NCBI RefSeq assembly: GCF_018802605.1
Contig: NZ_CP069161.1
Coordinates: 1,426,001 to 1,490,000 of the forward strand
Reading direction: 5' to 3'
Origin: Paludibacterium paludis
GTDB taxonomy: Bacteria > Pseudomonadota > Gammaproteobacteria > Burkholderiales > Chromobacteriaceae
Length of the DNA stretch: 64,000 nt
This document shows positions 37,973 to 46,810 of this stretch, piece after piece; position 1 is the stretch's first letter, and every line of letters begins with the position of its first letter. The notes under the pieces are model-generated. The model was not told the DNA's origin. It worked only from the letters and a program-made list of their open reading frames with translations, and searched no databases. The position numbers and the translations under genes are program-made.

Positions 37973-38294
37973 AGCATCCTCCTTTTGTAGTCAGCGCCGC
38001 TGCGGGCCGCTTGTCATGAAACATAATGGAGCGCGAAAGTCCGTGGCTAATCGCATTTTTTGATCGGAATAATTTGTGAATGTAATGATGCGATGCAAAA
38101 ATTGATCAAATACAAGCCTTTGCGATGGTGTTTGTGCTCTATTTGTGTTTGCCAAACCGGGGATTTTTCAACTGTTTTAATGGACAGGGGGCTTGTAAAT
38201 GACACCGGACTCGTCCGAGAATGGGAGGGCGGCCGGATAATAAAAAGACTTGGGGCGCGACCCCCTTGTCATTGCATCGAGGACAGCAGTCTGG
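37973..38294. other. Divergent intergenic region between the acetate operon and a LysR gene
   Basis: 322 bases with no gene that I can support. The centre (~38030-38170) is much richer in A+T than the window. A perfect palindrome TTGATCAA lies at 38102-38109, and TGTGA is at about 38081-38085 without a clear partner half. Promoters for DUF485-actP-acs (leftward) and for the LysR gene (rightward) must lie here; I find no unambiguous -35/-10 pair. Confidence 0.5.
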
Positions 38295-39197
38295 ATGGAA
38301 ATCTATCAGTTGAGAACCTTCGTCACTGTCGCGCAGCAGGGGCACCTGACCCAGGCGGCGGAGCTGTTGCATTTGTCTCAGCCGGCGGTGACCGCGCAGA
38401 TCAAGGCGCTGGAGGAGGAAATCGGCATGCCCCTGTTCGAACGCACGACCGGGGGCGTTACGCTGACTCTGGCCGGCCAGGAGCTGCTGCCGCGCGCTCA
38501 GTCCATCCTGGCTTCGGCGCGCGACATCCTCAATCATGCCCGCGGTCTGAAAGGACAGGTGGCGGGCAAAGTGCAGATCGGCATCACGCTGACGCCCGAA
38601 ACCCTGCGTATCGGACCGTGGGTGGCCTCCCTCATCGCGCGCTATCCGCTGCTTGACCTGCGTCTTCAGCACGGAGTGACCGGCGACATCCTCAATCTTG
38701 TGCGCAAGAAAGAACTGGACGGCGGTTTTTTTCTTGGCAAGAACCCCTACGTCAATGTCCACACGCTCAGGCTGGGCGTTTTGTCATGGGTATTGGCGGC
38801 GCCTCCCGACTGGGGCGCGAAGGTGGAGGGGGCGAATGCCAGGGAGCTTGGCAAGTTGCCGTGGATCGGCATTTCGCAGTTTTCCAGCCTGTCGCGCATT
38901 ACCTCCGAGCTATGGCGCGACATGAATATCTCGCCGCGCAAGGCGGTCGAATGTGACCATCTCGCCTCGATCCAGGCTCTCGTATCGGCCGGCGTCGGCC
39001 TGGCGCTGGTTCGTGAAGACGAGGCCATGACCAGGGCGGCGGCGGGCGATCTGTGCATCGTTCCGGGCTACCGGCGCGAATCGGACCTGCAGTTCGTTTA
39101 CCCGGCGGATCGGGAAGGCGACCCTCTGCTGGCCATCCTCCTCGACGAAATGGCGCGAGTCTGGGAGATGTCCCCCGCGCCGGCATCCGGACGCTAA
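38295..39197 (+). CDS. LysR-family transcriptional regulator
   Basis: 300 residues. The N-terminal winged helix-turn-helix (MEIYQLRTFVTVAQQGHLTQ, then LHLSQPAVTAQIKALEEEIG) is typical; the effector-binding domain covers ~90-295. It is divergent from the acetate operon and separated by only 12 bases from the phasin-like gene downstream, so either could be a target. The ATG at 38295 gives the standard LysR length; GAGGA lies ~11 bases upstream. Confidence 0.9.
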   Translation: MEIYQLRTFVTVAQQGHLTQAAELLHLSQPAVTAQIKALEEEIGMPLFERTTGGVTLTLAGQELLPRAQSILASARDILNHARGLKGQVAGKVQIGITLTPETLRIGPWVASLIARYPLLDLRLQHGVTGDILNLVRKKELDGGFFLGKNPYVNVHTLRLGVLSWVLAAPPDWGAKVEGANARELGKLPWIGISQFSSLSRITSELWRDMNISPRKAVECDHLASIQALVSAGVGLALVREDEAMTRAAAGDLCIVPGYRRESDLQFVYPADREGDPLLAILLDEMARVWEMSPAPASGR

Positions 39198-39209
39198 GCG
39201 GAGCACACC

Positions 39210-39680
39210 ATGGACAGAATCCTGTGCGGCAAGAGCTGGGAAAACTATTGGCAATCGGTCAGGCACACCCATCAGCGCTGGTTGTCGGCGCAGCAGGACA
39301 TGTTCCGGACCTGGACCGCGGCCTGGCATTCCGGTATGGCCGGCGAAGGGGAGGCGATGAATCGCCATCTGGACGGGGGGCTGACCGCCGGGATGGCGCT
39401 GGTGCAGGCTCAGGCCGATGCCCAGCGGGATCTGATGTTGCTGGCGGAGAAGGCGCTGGCCGAGTTTCATGCGCGTATGCTGTCGTCGTGGCAGCCCGCC
39501 GACCATCCCCCTCTCGACGCGGTGCGCGCCGCCATGCGGGTCGGTCAGGTTTCGTCGACGGCGGTGTCGCGCATGTCGCGCCAGGTCGGCCATTTCGCCG
39601 CCACCAACCTTTCCCAGGCGACCCTCAACGCCACGCGCCAGATGCAACGCGCGCTGCACCCTTCCCGGCGCGGCAAATAA
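39210..39680 (+). CDS. Phasin-like small helical protein
   Basis: 156 residues, no signal or membrane helix, almost wholly helical. The pattern SWENYWQSVRHTHQRWLSAQ, WQPADHPPLDAV and repeated Ala/Gln/Met helices resembles the phasin family that coats polyhydroxyalkanoate granules, but I cannot confirm it. It is 12 bases downstream of the LysR gene. No PHA synthase is in the window. Confidence 0.55.
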   Translation: MDRILCGKSWENYWQSVRHTHQRWLSAQQDMFRTWTAAWHSGMAGEGEAMNRHLDGGLTAGMALVQAQADAQRDLMLLAEKALAEFHARMLSSWQPADHPPLDAVRAAMRVGQVSSTAVSRMSRQVGHFAATNLSQATLNATRQMQRALHPSRRGK

Positions 39681-39732
39681 CCCTTTCCGCTACCGGGTGT
39701 ATCGCCGGCCGGAGGGCGGCTATCATCCGGGT

Positions 39733-41193
39733 ATGACCCCTTTTGCTTCCGTGAACTTCGGACGGCGCCTCGAGGCGCTGCCTGGCGAAATGCTGCGCCG
39801 CGTCCGGCCGCAGCCGTTGCCGGACCCGTATGCCATCGCGATCAACCGCCCGTTGGCGCGCGAGCTGGGCATCGACCCGGACAGTCTGCTGCTGCCCGAC
39901 GCGCTGGCGGTGCTCGCCGGCAACCGAGTCCCCGACGGCGCGCAACCGCTGGCGACGTGCTATTCCGGTCACCAGTTCGGCCAGTACGTGCCGCAGTTGG
40001 GCGACGGCAGGGCCTTGCTGCTGGGAGATACGCCCTGGCGCGGCGAAAGGGCCGAATGGCAGCTCAAGGGCGCGGGCATGACGCCGTTCTCGCGCATGGG
40101 CGATGGCCGCGCCGTGCTGCGCTCGAGCGTCCGCGAATACCTGTGTTCCGAGGCGATGCACGGGCTCGGGATTCCCACGACCCGGGCACTTGCCCTGGTC
40201 GGCTCGCCCGAGCGGGTGATGCGCGAGATGCCGGAAACCGCCGCCGTGGTGACGCGCATCGCCGAAAGCTTCCTGCGTTTCGGCCATTTCGAAGTCGCCT
40301 ATCATCGCGGCATGACCGACGCCACCCGTGCCCTCGCGGCATTCCTGATCGAGCACCATTACCCCGAATGCCGGGACCGCGAAGAGCCGGTCCTGGCCCT
40401 GTTCGAGCGGATCGTTGAGCGCACGGCGGGGCTGATGGCCGCCTGGCAGAGCGTGGGGTTCTGTCATGGCGTGATGAACACCGACAACATGTCGCTGCTC
40501 GGCCTGACGCTCGATTACGGCCCTTTCGGATTTCTCGACGATTTCGATGCCGGGCATATTTGCAACCATTCCGATCACAGCGGGCGCTACGCCTTCGGCG
40601 AGCAGCCGAGGGTCGCGCTGTGGAATCTTTATTGCCTGGGGTCGGCGTTCCTGCCGCTGGCGAGCGAAGCGGCGCTGGTCGGTGTGCTTGAGCGGTACAG
40701 CGCGATGTTCGAGACCGAGTGGCTGGCCCGCCTGCGTCAGAAGCTGGGGTGGCGGGGGGAGGAGACAGGCGATGTGGCGCTGATCGAGGCGCTGTTCGCG
40801 CTGCTGCAGGAGGGTCGCGCCGACTACACGCTGTTTTTCCGGACACTGGCCGATGTCGATGAGCCGGGGGGCGCCGACCGGCTGGCCGGGCTGTTCGCGA
40901 CGGGGGCCGACATCGGCGGCTGGCTGGAGGCGTGGCGGCGTCGCGCGGCATCGGACGGGCGCGGCATGGACGAGCGTAAGCGCGCGATGCACGGCGTCAA
41001 TCCGCGCTTCGTGCTGCGCAATCACCTGGCGGAGCTGGCGATCCGCGCGGCTCGCGACGAAGGGAACTTCGCCCCGATCGCCCGTCTTGCCGAGTGCCTG
41101 GCCCGTCCGTTCGACGAGCAACCGGAAAACAGCGATTTGGCGGGGCGGCCGCCCGAATGGGCGCGCGAGATTTCCGTTAGCTGTTCGAGCTGA
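39733..41193 (+). CDS. selO: Protein adenylyltransferase SelO (YdiU)
   Basis: 486 residues. A pseudokinase-fold enzyme that transfers AMP to Ser, Thr or Tyr of target proteins and responds to redox stress. The family motifs ATCYSGHQFGQYVPQLGDGR, EWQLKGAGMTPFSRMGDGRA, SVREYL and HGVMNTDNMSLLGLTLDYGP (metal-binding Asn and Asp) are all present. Most bacterial SelO proteins have Cys rather than Sec at the C-terminus, and this one ends SVSCSS. The start ATG 39733 gives MTPFASVNFGRRL; upstream in-frame sequence belongs to the phasin-like gene. Its stop abuts the lpxH stop on the other strand. Confidence 0.94.
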   Translation: MTPFASVNFGRRLEALPGEMLRRVRPQPLPDPYAIAINRPLARELGIDPDSLLLPDALAVLAGNRVPDGAQPLATCYSGHQFGQYVPQLGDGRALLLGDTPWRGERAEWQLKGAGMTPFSRMGDGRAVLRSSVREYLCSEAMHGLGIPTTRALALVGSPERVMREMPETAAVVTRIAESFLRFGHFEVAYHRGMTDATRALAAFLIEHHYPECRDREEPVLALFERIVERTAGLMAAWQSVGFCHGVMNTDNMSLLGLTLDYGPFGFLDDFDAGHICNHSDHSGRYAFGEQPRVALWNLYCLGSAFLPLASEAALVGVLERYSAMFETEWLARLRQKLGWRGEETGDVALIEALFALLQEGRADYTLFFRTLADVDEPGGADRLAGLFATGADIGGWLEAWRRRAASDGRGMDERKRAMHGVNPRFVLRNHLAELAIRAARDEGNFAPIARLAECLARPFDEQPENSDLAGRPPEWAREISVSCSS

Positions 41194-41916
41194 TCAACCG
41201 AGCGGGTGGGCTGACAGTTCCCCGCCGTCAAGCTTCAGAAAACCGCCCTTGCCGTCGTGCCAGTCGCGGATGACCCAGCGCTCGGCCGTGCGCCCGTCCT
41301 TCGCATGGCGGTGTGTCGCGGGGCGGTGGGTGTGGCCATGGATCAGCGTCGGCCAGCCATGGCTATCAAGCAAGGCTTCGACGGCGTCGGCGGTGACATC
41401 GGAGATCTCGCTCATTCCGACGGCGGCTTTGTTGGCTTCGCTCATGCGCCGGGCATGTTCGGCCATCGCGCGCCGCTCCGCCAGCGGCCGCGCCAGCATC
41501 GCCGCTTGCCAGGCGGGGGAGCGGCTTTGCGCGCGGAACGCCTGGTAGGCGGTGTCGGCGGTGCATAGCGCATCCCCGTGCGTCAGCAAGAAGCGTGCGC
41601 CGGCCTGCCCGATCAGGGCCGGATCGGTGATGATCCGGGCTCCGCTGCGCGCTTCGAATCCCTTCCCCATCAGGAAGTCCCGGTTGCCGTGCATGACATG
41701 CAGCGGCGTGCGCCGGCTGAAATCCTTCATCGCCGCAAGCAACGGCTCGAGCGCCGGCGTGTCGTCGTCGTCGCCGATCCAATACTCGAAAAGATCGCCC
41801 AGAATGTAGAGCGCGTCGATCCGTCCTTGCCAGGCGTCGAGCGTATCGACGAACAGCCGGTCAAGATCCGGCGTGCCATCGGACAGGTGCAGATCGGAAA
41901 TGAAATGGATGGGCAT
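41194..41916 (-). CDS. lpxH: UDP-2,3-diacylglucosamine diphosphatase LpxH
   Basis: 240 residues, peripheral inner-membrane metallophosphoesterase of lipid A synthesis that makes lipid X. Metal ligands are in ISDLHLSDGTP, GDLFEYWIGDDDD, HGNRDFL, THGDALCT and HGHTHRPATH. It is last in a leftward run orphan-ppiA-ppiB-lpxH, an order common in betaproteobacteria for the ppi and lpxH genes. Confidence 0.95.
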   Translation of the reverse strand: MPIHFISDLHLSDGTPDLDRLFVDTLDAWQGRIDALYILGDLFEYWIGDDDDTPALEPLLAAMKDFSRRTPLHVMHGNRDFLMGKGFEARSGARIITDPALIGQAGARFLLTHGDALCTADTAYQAFRAQSRSPAWQAAMLARPLAERRAMAEHARRMSEANKAAVGMSEISDVTADAVEALLDSHGWPTLIHGHTHRPATHRHAKDGRTAERWVIRDWHDGKGGFLKLDGGELSAHPLG

Positions 41917-41973
41917 GGTGTCAATGGCGGCCCGCGGTCCGGGCCGCCCTGTCCTGGCGGAGTGGAACGGGGG

Positions 41974-42465
41974 TCAGATGATCTCGGCTTTTTCGATCAC
42001 GACCGGCTCGAGCGGCACATCCTGATGCATGCCGTTGCGGCCGGTGCGTACCGTCTTGATGCGATCGACCACGTCCTGGCCTTGCACCACGGCGCCGAAT
42101 ACGGCGTAGCCCCAGCCTTGGGCGCTTTCCGACGTAAAGTTCAGAAAATCGTTATCGGCAACGTTGATGAAAAACTGGGCCGAGGCGGAATGCGGATCCA
42201 TGGTGCGGGCCATGGCGATCGTGTAGGTCGCATTGGAGACACCGTTGTTGGCTTCGTTCTTGATCGGTTCGCGAGTGGACTTCTGCTCCATGTCGGCCGT
42301 GAAACCGCCGCCCTGGATCATGAAACCGTTGATGACACGGTGGAAGATCGTGCCGTCGTAGTGGCCGCTCTTGACGTACTCTTCGAAGTTCGCGGCGGTG
42401 ACCGGAGCCTTGTCGGCGAAAAGCTCAAGTACGATTTCGCCGAAATTGGTAGTCAGTTTGATCAT
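41974..42465 (-). CDS. ppiB: Cytoplasmic peptidyl-prolyl cis-trans isomerase B
   Basis: 163 residues, cyclophilin fold, no signal peptide. Active-site motif [15 protein letters not shown] at ~38-52 and [20 protein letters not shown]. The ATG at 42465 follows CAAGGAAAAC; the frame is open upstream, through a region that codes for nothing recognisable. It speeds prolyl isomerisation in folding proteins. Confidence 0.95.
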   Translation of the reverse strand: MIKLTTNFGEIVLELFADKAPVTAANFEEYVKSGHYDGTIFHRVINGFMIQGGGFTADMEQKSTREPIKNEANNGVSNATYTIAMARTMDPHSASAQFFINVADNDFLNFTSESAQGWGYAVFGAVVQGQDVVDRIKTVRTGRNGMHQDVPLEPVVIEKAEII

Positions 42466-42497
42466 GTCGGGTTTTCCTTGGAGTAATGGAGGTGGCG

Positions 42498-43064
42498 TCA
42501 GCGCTTCAGTATGACGGCTTTTTTCAGGACGACGGGTGTGAGGGGCACATCGGGCATACCTTGGCCGACGCCGGTGTCGACGCGGGAAATGCGCTTGACG
42601 ACGTCCATGCCGCGGGTCACCTTGCCGAACACGGCATAGCCCCATCCGCCCGGTGTGGGCGCTTTATAGTCCAGGCGGCTGTTGTTGGCAACGTTGAAGT
42701 AGAACTGGGATGTCGCCGAATCCGGCGCTTCCGTGCGCGCCATGGCGATGGTGCCTTCGAGGTTCGACAGCCGGTTCGCCGATTCGTTGGGAATCGGCGC
42801 GCCGGCCGGCTTTTCGGTCATCTCGGGCGTAAAGCCCCCACCTTGCACGACAAAGCCGGGAATCACCCGGTGGAAGATCGTGCCGTCGTAAAATCCGGAT
42901 TTCACGTAACCGAGAAAATTGGCGACCGAGCGCGGCGCCTTGTGCTCGTCAAGCGTCACCTCGATGGCGCCAAGCGTCGTCTCGAATCGCACCACGGGAG
43001 CCGCGCAAGCGAGCGAGGACGCCAGCGCGAGCGGCAGCAGCAGCCAGTTTGTCAGTTTCATCAT
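42498..43064 (-). CDS. ppiA: Periplasmic peptidyl-prolyl cis-trans isomerase (PpiA-like)
   Basis: 188 residues: a signal peptide (~1-21, ending ACA) followed by the cyclophilin domain with [15 protein letters not shown] and [20 protein letters not shown]. It works on exported proteins. ppiB follows after 32 bases. The start overlaps the stop of the upstream orphan ORF; an extended -10 element ~40 bases upstream suggests that it also has its own promoter. Confidence 0.94.
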   Translation of the reverse strand: MMKLTNWLLLPLALASSLACAAPVVRFETTLGAIEVTLDEHKAPRSVANFLGYVKSGFYDGTIFHRVIPGFVVQGGGFTPEMTEKPAGAPIPNESANRLSNLEGTIAMARTEAPDSATSQFYFNVANNSRLDYKAPTPGGWGYAVFGKVTRGMDVVKRISRVDTGVGQGMPDVPLTPVVLKKAVILKR

Positions 43065-43705
43065 GAAGCGCCTTCGGGCGTCCGGCAGGTTGACAAAGTC
43101 GCGATTCTAGCACAGCCACCGGCGCCGGCGTGACGTTCCCAAACCAGAGGCTGGGTTCCCGGGTCGGGAACGAACACGCGCTTGACGTCCGAGCTGCGCG
43201 CATCGCCCTGTCGTGAGACGGGTAAACGCCGGGCGTTATGATCGGTTGGGCTGTAAGTCACACCGGCGCCATGGTAGCCGGTAACCTCCGCGTGATCAAA
43301 GCCTTCCTTGCGCAGCGCCCTGGCCAGCGAGAGCGCGAACGGCTCCTTGCGTACGGCGCTTCCCCATAGGCCGAAGAGTCCCGGTTTTTTCTGTTGCGGC
43401 AGCGCCGCCGCGTCAAGCTCCCGCTTTTCGAAGGTATGGGCCAATTCCTCACGCAACGCCTCCATGGTTTTCCTGTCCTCGTCGTGGCGGGTGATGAGGG
43501 GCATCAATGGCTTGTTCCTGACTGCGCGTGTCTGATTCTTGCCGAGCGCCTGCTCCACCTGATCGATGTGCGCGAATGGCGCGTTAGAGAACCGCGCGCG
43601 GCCTCGTCTCGGCGTGTTGGCGACCGTGAGCGGGCGGTTCGGGCCGACTGGCGAGGGACCGCCGCCTCCGGATGAGGCGGGTGGCGTGGCGGAGATGGGG
43701 GGCAT
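43061..43705 (-). CDS. Orphan protein of unknown function
   Basis: 214 residues, no family recognised. The N-terminal ~45 residues are Pro/Ser/Gly/Thr-rich and without structure-forming residues (MPPISATPPASSGGGG), the middle is charged and helical (residues ~75-100, EALREELAHTFEKRELDAAA), then comes GLFGLWGSAVRKEPFALSLA. No signal peptide or membrane helix. Codon use in the middle looks coding, but the last ~40 codons are less biased. AGGA precedes the ATG. A disordered Ser/Pro-rich N-terminus is compatible with a type III secretion signal, but I see no apparatus genes. It overlaps ppiA by four bases. Confidence 0.55.
   Translation of the reverse strand: MPPISATPPASSGGGGPSPVGPNRPLTVANTPRRGRARFSNAPFAHIDQVEQALGKNQTRAVRNKPLMPLITRHDEDRKTMEALREELAHTFEKRELDAAALPQQKKPGLFGLWGSAVRKEPFALSLARALRKEGFDHAEVTGYHGAGVTYSPTDHNARRLPVSRQGDARSSDVKRVFVPDPGTQPLVWERHAGAGGCARIATLSTCRTPEGAS
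43104..43109 (-). promoter_or_regulatory. Extended -10 element for ppiA
   Basis: Minus strand TGTGCTAGAAT places TAGAAT at 43109-43104 with the TG extension, inside the 3' end of the orphan ORF. It predicts a ~33-base leader for ppiA. Confidence 0.45.
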
Positions 43706-43899
43706 GGGAATCCTGATTCTGCCGGGAGCGATGAGTGAATGGTGATTTCGTACTGTAGAGTGCGAGCCGTCTTTTCCCCGCTTTCACAAATCGGGCAGCA
43801 ATGCGCCTCCCGGTATGAATCCCCTCTTGCCGACAGGGTGGGCTGTGCGTAGGCTTAAGACCAAGGACATCGAATTTCGGCTGGATACCGCATACCGTC

Positions 43900-45567
43900 A
43901 TGATCTCGCTTCCTTTTCGCCCCCGCTCCCTGGAACTTCTCACGCATTACGACCGCAAGCGTTTCCGTCTGGATCTGATGGCGGGTCTCACCGTCGGCGT
44001 TGTCGCCTTGCCGCTGGCGATGGCGTTCGCGATGGCCTCCGGCGTGCCTCCCCAGGCGGGGCTGTTCACGGCGGTGATAGCCGGGTTCCTGACCTCGCTG
44101 CTGGGCGGGACGCGGGTGTGCATTTCCGGGCCGACCGGCGCGTTCATCGTGGTGTTGTACGGCATCGTCGTGAAATACGGTGTGGCCAATCTGTTGCTGT
44201 GCACCTTCATGGCCGGCGCGATGCTGGTGTTGATGGGCGTGTTGCGGCTTGGTCAAGTGATCCGTTTTTTTCCGATGCCGCTGATCACGGGGTTCACCAA
44301 CGGCATCGCCGTACTTATCTTCCTTACGCAGCTAAAGGATTTCTTCGGCTTGCCCATCGTTTCGATGCCGGCAGGATTTTTTGCGGTGGTCAGCGTGATC
44401 GTTCACCGGCTTGGCGAGTTCGATGCGCCGACGCTGGCGCTGTCGGGCGGTTCGCTGTTGTTGATCCTGCTGTGGCCCAAGGCCCTCAACAAGCACCTGC
44501 CGTCCCCCTTCGTGGCGCTGGTGCTGGCCACCCTGGCGGCCTGGCTGTTTCATTTGCCGGTCCAGACGCTGGGCAGCAAATTCGGCGGCATTCCCCAGGG
44601 ATTGCCCGAGTTTCGCATGCTGAGTCTGGACTGGCGCCATCTCTCGGAATTGATGGCGCCGGCTTTCACCATCGCGCTTTTGGGCGCTATCGAGTCGTTG
44701 TTGTGCGCGGTGGTGGCGGACGGCATGACCCAGGACAGGCATGATGCCAATCAGGAACTGATTGCGCAGGGCATCGCCAATATGGTGGTGCCGTTCTTCG
44801 GCGGGATTCCCGCAACCGGGGCGGTCGCGCGCACGGCGACCAATATCGGCAACGGCGGGCAAACACCGATGGCGGGGATCGTGCACGCCATGGTGCTGCT
44901 GCTGGTTCTGCTGATCGCGGCGCCGTTGGCGGCCTATGTGCCGCTCGCGGCCTTGGCGGCGATTCTCGTGTCGGTGGCGATCAAGATGGGCGACTGGAAT
45001 TTCGCGCGCCTGCGGCAGTTTCCACTGCATGACAGCGGTGTGCTGATCGCGACGTTCCTGTTGACGGTGATGTTCGACCTGACCGTCGCTGTCGAAATCG
45101 GCCTTCTTGCCTCGGCGGTGTTCTTCATTCAGAGCATGGCGCGCAATACCAGCGTCAATGCATTGCGGCCGGAGCATGCGGCGCTGTTCGAGCGCCACTC
45201 CATTGCCGGCAAGACGCTGCCCATGGGCTGCGCGGCCTTCCGTATCGAGGGGGCGTTGTTTTTCGGGGCGGCGGACATTGTCGACGACATCGTGAACGCG
45301 TCGCCGCAGGCGCGGGTGGTGATCCTGCAATTGCACCGGCTGGTGATGCTCGACGCGACCGGTCTTCTCGCCCTTTCCCAGTTGAACCGCACGCTGGCCG
45401 AGCGCGGCAAGGTGCTGATTCTGTGCGGCGCGGGCCGGGAGGTGCTGCAGTTGCTCGATCAGTCGGCGCTGGAGGAGGAGATGGGCGAGCGCAATCTGCA
45501 GCCCGATCTGGCCGCGGCGATCGAACGCGCCGAAGAGCTGCTCATCAGCGGGGTGGTCTGGGCCTGA
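43900..45567 (+). CDS. SulP-family inorganic anion transporter
   Basis: 555 residues with ~11-12 membrane helices and a C-terminal STAS domain (~residues 430-545; ILQLHRLVMLDATGLLALSQ). The family sequence GLTVGVVALPLAMAFAMASG (~30-49) and the GGIPATGAVARTATN region are clear. SulP proteins move sulfate, bicarbonate or dicarboxylates; the substrate cannot be assigned. The gene is preceded by a 194-base gap and ends at a strong hairpin shared with convergent ppk2. Confidence 0.92.
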   Translation: MISLPFRPRSLELLTHYDRKRFRLDLMAGLTVGVVALPLAMAFAMASGVPPQAGLFTAVIAGFLTSLLGGTRVCISGPTGAFIVVLYGIVVKYGVANLLLCTFMAGAMLVLMGVLRLGQVIRFFPMPLITGFTNGIAVLIFLTQLKDFFGLPIVSMPAGFFAVVSVIVHRLGEFDAPTLALSGGSLLLILLWPKALNKHLPSPFVALVLATLAAWLFHLPVQTLGSKFGGIPQGLPEFRMLSLDWRHLSELMAPAFTIALLGAIESLLCAVVADGMTQDRHDANQELIAQGIANMVVPFFGGIPATGAVARTATNIGNGGQTPMAGIVHAMVLLLVLLIAAPLAAYVPLAALAAILVSVAIKMGDWNFARLRQFPLHDSGVLIATFLLTVMFDLTVAVEIGLLASAVFFIQSMARNTSVNALRPEHAALFERHSIAGKTLPMGCAAFRIEGALFFGAADIVDDIVNASPQARVVILQLHRLVMLDATGLLALSQLNRTLAERGKVLILCGAGREVLQLLDQSALEEEMGERNLQPDLAAAIERAEELLISGVVWA

Positions 45568-45574
45568 TGAACAA

Positions 45575-45600
45575 AGCCGGGCCCGGAACGGGCCCCGGCT
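45575..45600. terminator. Hairpin between convergent SulP and ppk2 genes
   Basis: AGCCGGGCCCG (45575-45585) pairs with CGGGCCCCGGCT (45589-45600) with one bulged base, flanked by AA and T/C bases. T-tracts are poor, but the position exactly between two convergent stops supports a bidirectional terminator. Confidence 0.6.
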
Positions 45601-46617
45601 TCACTCGAAACGGTCGATGATGGTTTCGTCGGCGTTGAGCATGCGCGCCGGCGCGCCAACGAGGAGCGCGTCGGCCGGGCCGATCAGGCGCTCGTCCTTG
45701 TCGGGATAGGGAAGCTGGTGCAGGAAATGGCGGATGCAATTGAGCCGGGCGCGTTTCTTGTCGTCCGACTTGATGACGGTCCAGGGCGCGTCCGCCGTAT
45801 CGGTGTGGAAGAACATGGCCTTCTTGGCCGCGGTGTAGTCGTCCCATTTGTCCAGCGACTGGATGTCGATCGGCGACAGTTTCCAGTGCTTGAGCGGGTC
45901 GTCGCGGCGCGAGATGAAGCGGCGCAGCTGTTCTTCGCGGCTCACGGAAAACCAGTACTTGAACAGACGGATGCCGCTGTTGGTCAGCATGCGTTCCAGT
46001 TCCGGAGCCTGGCGCATGAACTCCAGATACTCCGTGGGATTGCAGAAACCCATCACGCGTTCCACCCCCGCCCGGTTGTACCAGGAGCGGTCGAAAAACA
46101 CCATTTCGCCGGCGGTCGGGAAGTGCTGGATGTAACGCTGGAAATACCATTGGCCAAGTTCGGCCTCGCTGGGTTTTTCCAGGGCGATGACCCGGGCGCC
46201 GCGCGGATTGAGGTGTTCCATGAAGCGCTTGATGGTTCCCCCCTTGCCGGCCGCGTCGCGGCCTTCGAACAGCACGACAATGCGCTGGCCGGTTTCCTTG
46301 ACCCAGTTCTGCACTTTCAGCAGCTCGATCTGCAGCGGCGCTTTCATGCGTTCGTAGTCGGGGCGGCGCAGGCGGCTGCGGTAAGGGTAGCTTGCCGGCA
46401 GCGGGGCGGTGGTGCTGTCCTCGCTCGTGCCGCGCGGGGCGTTGGCGACATGCAGGGCGACCGGCTCGTGGCTGACCGCCTCGATCTCTTTGGCGGCCTT
46501 GGCGCGGGCCGCGCGCGCACGGGATTTGCGGCCGGCCGCCGGGGGCGGTTCCGCGCCATCCGGGGCATCATGGACGGACGGCGAAGGGATCCGGTCGTCG
46601 TCGGAAGGATGTGTCAT
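45601..46617 (-). CDS. ppk2: Polyphosphate kinase 2
   Basis: 338 residues. Reversibly transfers phosphate between polyphosphate and nucleoside diphosphates. Walker A-like [16 protein letters not shown] and Walker B-like [20 protein letters not shown] are diagnostic; the C-terminal lid ends with [18 protein letters not shown]. The first ~85 residues are an Ala/Arg/Pro-rich tail not conserved in the family. The ATG 46617 ([13 protein letters not shown]) is chosen; the frame is open upstream without similarity. Confidence 0.93.
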   Translation of the reverse strand: MTHPSDDDRIPSPSVHDAPDGAEPPPAAGRKSRARAARAKAAKEIEAVSHEPVALHVANAPRGTSEDSTTAPLPASYPYRSRLRRPDYERMKAPLQIELLKVQNWVKETGQRIVVLFEGRDAAGKGGTIKRFMEHLNPRGARVIALEKPSEAELGQWYFQRYIQHFPTAGEMVFFDRSWYNRAGVERVMGFCNPTEYLEFMRQAPELERMLTNSGIRLFKYWFSVSREEQLRRFISRRDDPLKHWKLSPIDIQSLDKWDDYTAAKKAMFFHTDTADAPWTVIKSDDKKRARLNCIRHFLHQLPYPDKDERLIGPADALLVGAPARMLNADETIIDRFE

Positions 46618-46730
46618 GCGATGGCTCCGTGGGCGTTGTCGTCGTTTCATGCTACGCCGCAAACCGGCCTCAAGTCGACATGACGAAAGGGATTTTCTGA
46701 TCTTTGTCAGATGCCGCGAAACGGCGGGGC

Positions 46731-46758
46731 GGGGGGAAAACGCGGGGGGGAAAACGCG
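46731..46758. repeat. Perfect 14-bp tandem duplication in the glnS promoter region
   Basis: GGGGGGAAAACGCG occurs twice head to tail (46731-46744, 46745-46758). It covers the place where the -35 element of glnS would be expected. Confidence 0.85.
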
Positions 46759-46770
46759 GCGGAAATCAGG

Positions 46771-46776
46771 TACAAT
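46771..46776 (+). promoter_or_regulatory. -10 element of glnS
   Basis: TACAAT in the context CAGGTACAATCG lies 35 bases before the glnS ATG. No recognisable -35 is at the normal spacing, which falls in the G-rich tandem repeat. Confidence 0.5.
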
Positions 46777-46810
46777 CGCCTGTCGATCTGAAACAGAACA
46801 TCCCGCAAAA

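Noticed and set aside
38102..38109. Palindrome TTGATCAA in the acetate/LysR intergenic region as an operator.
   Set aside because: An 8-base palindrome is common by chance in an AT-rich stretch, and no second copy or aligned promoter was found.
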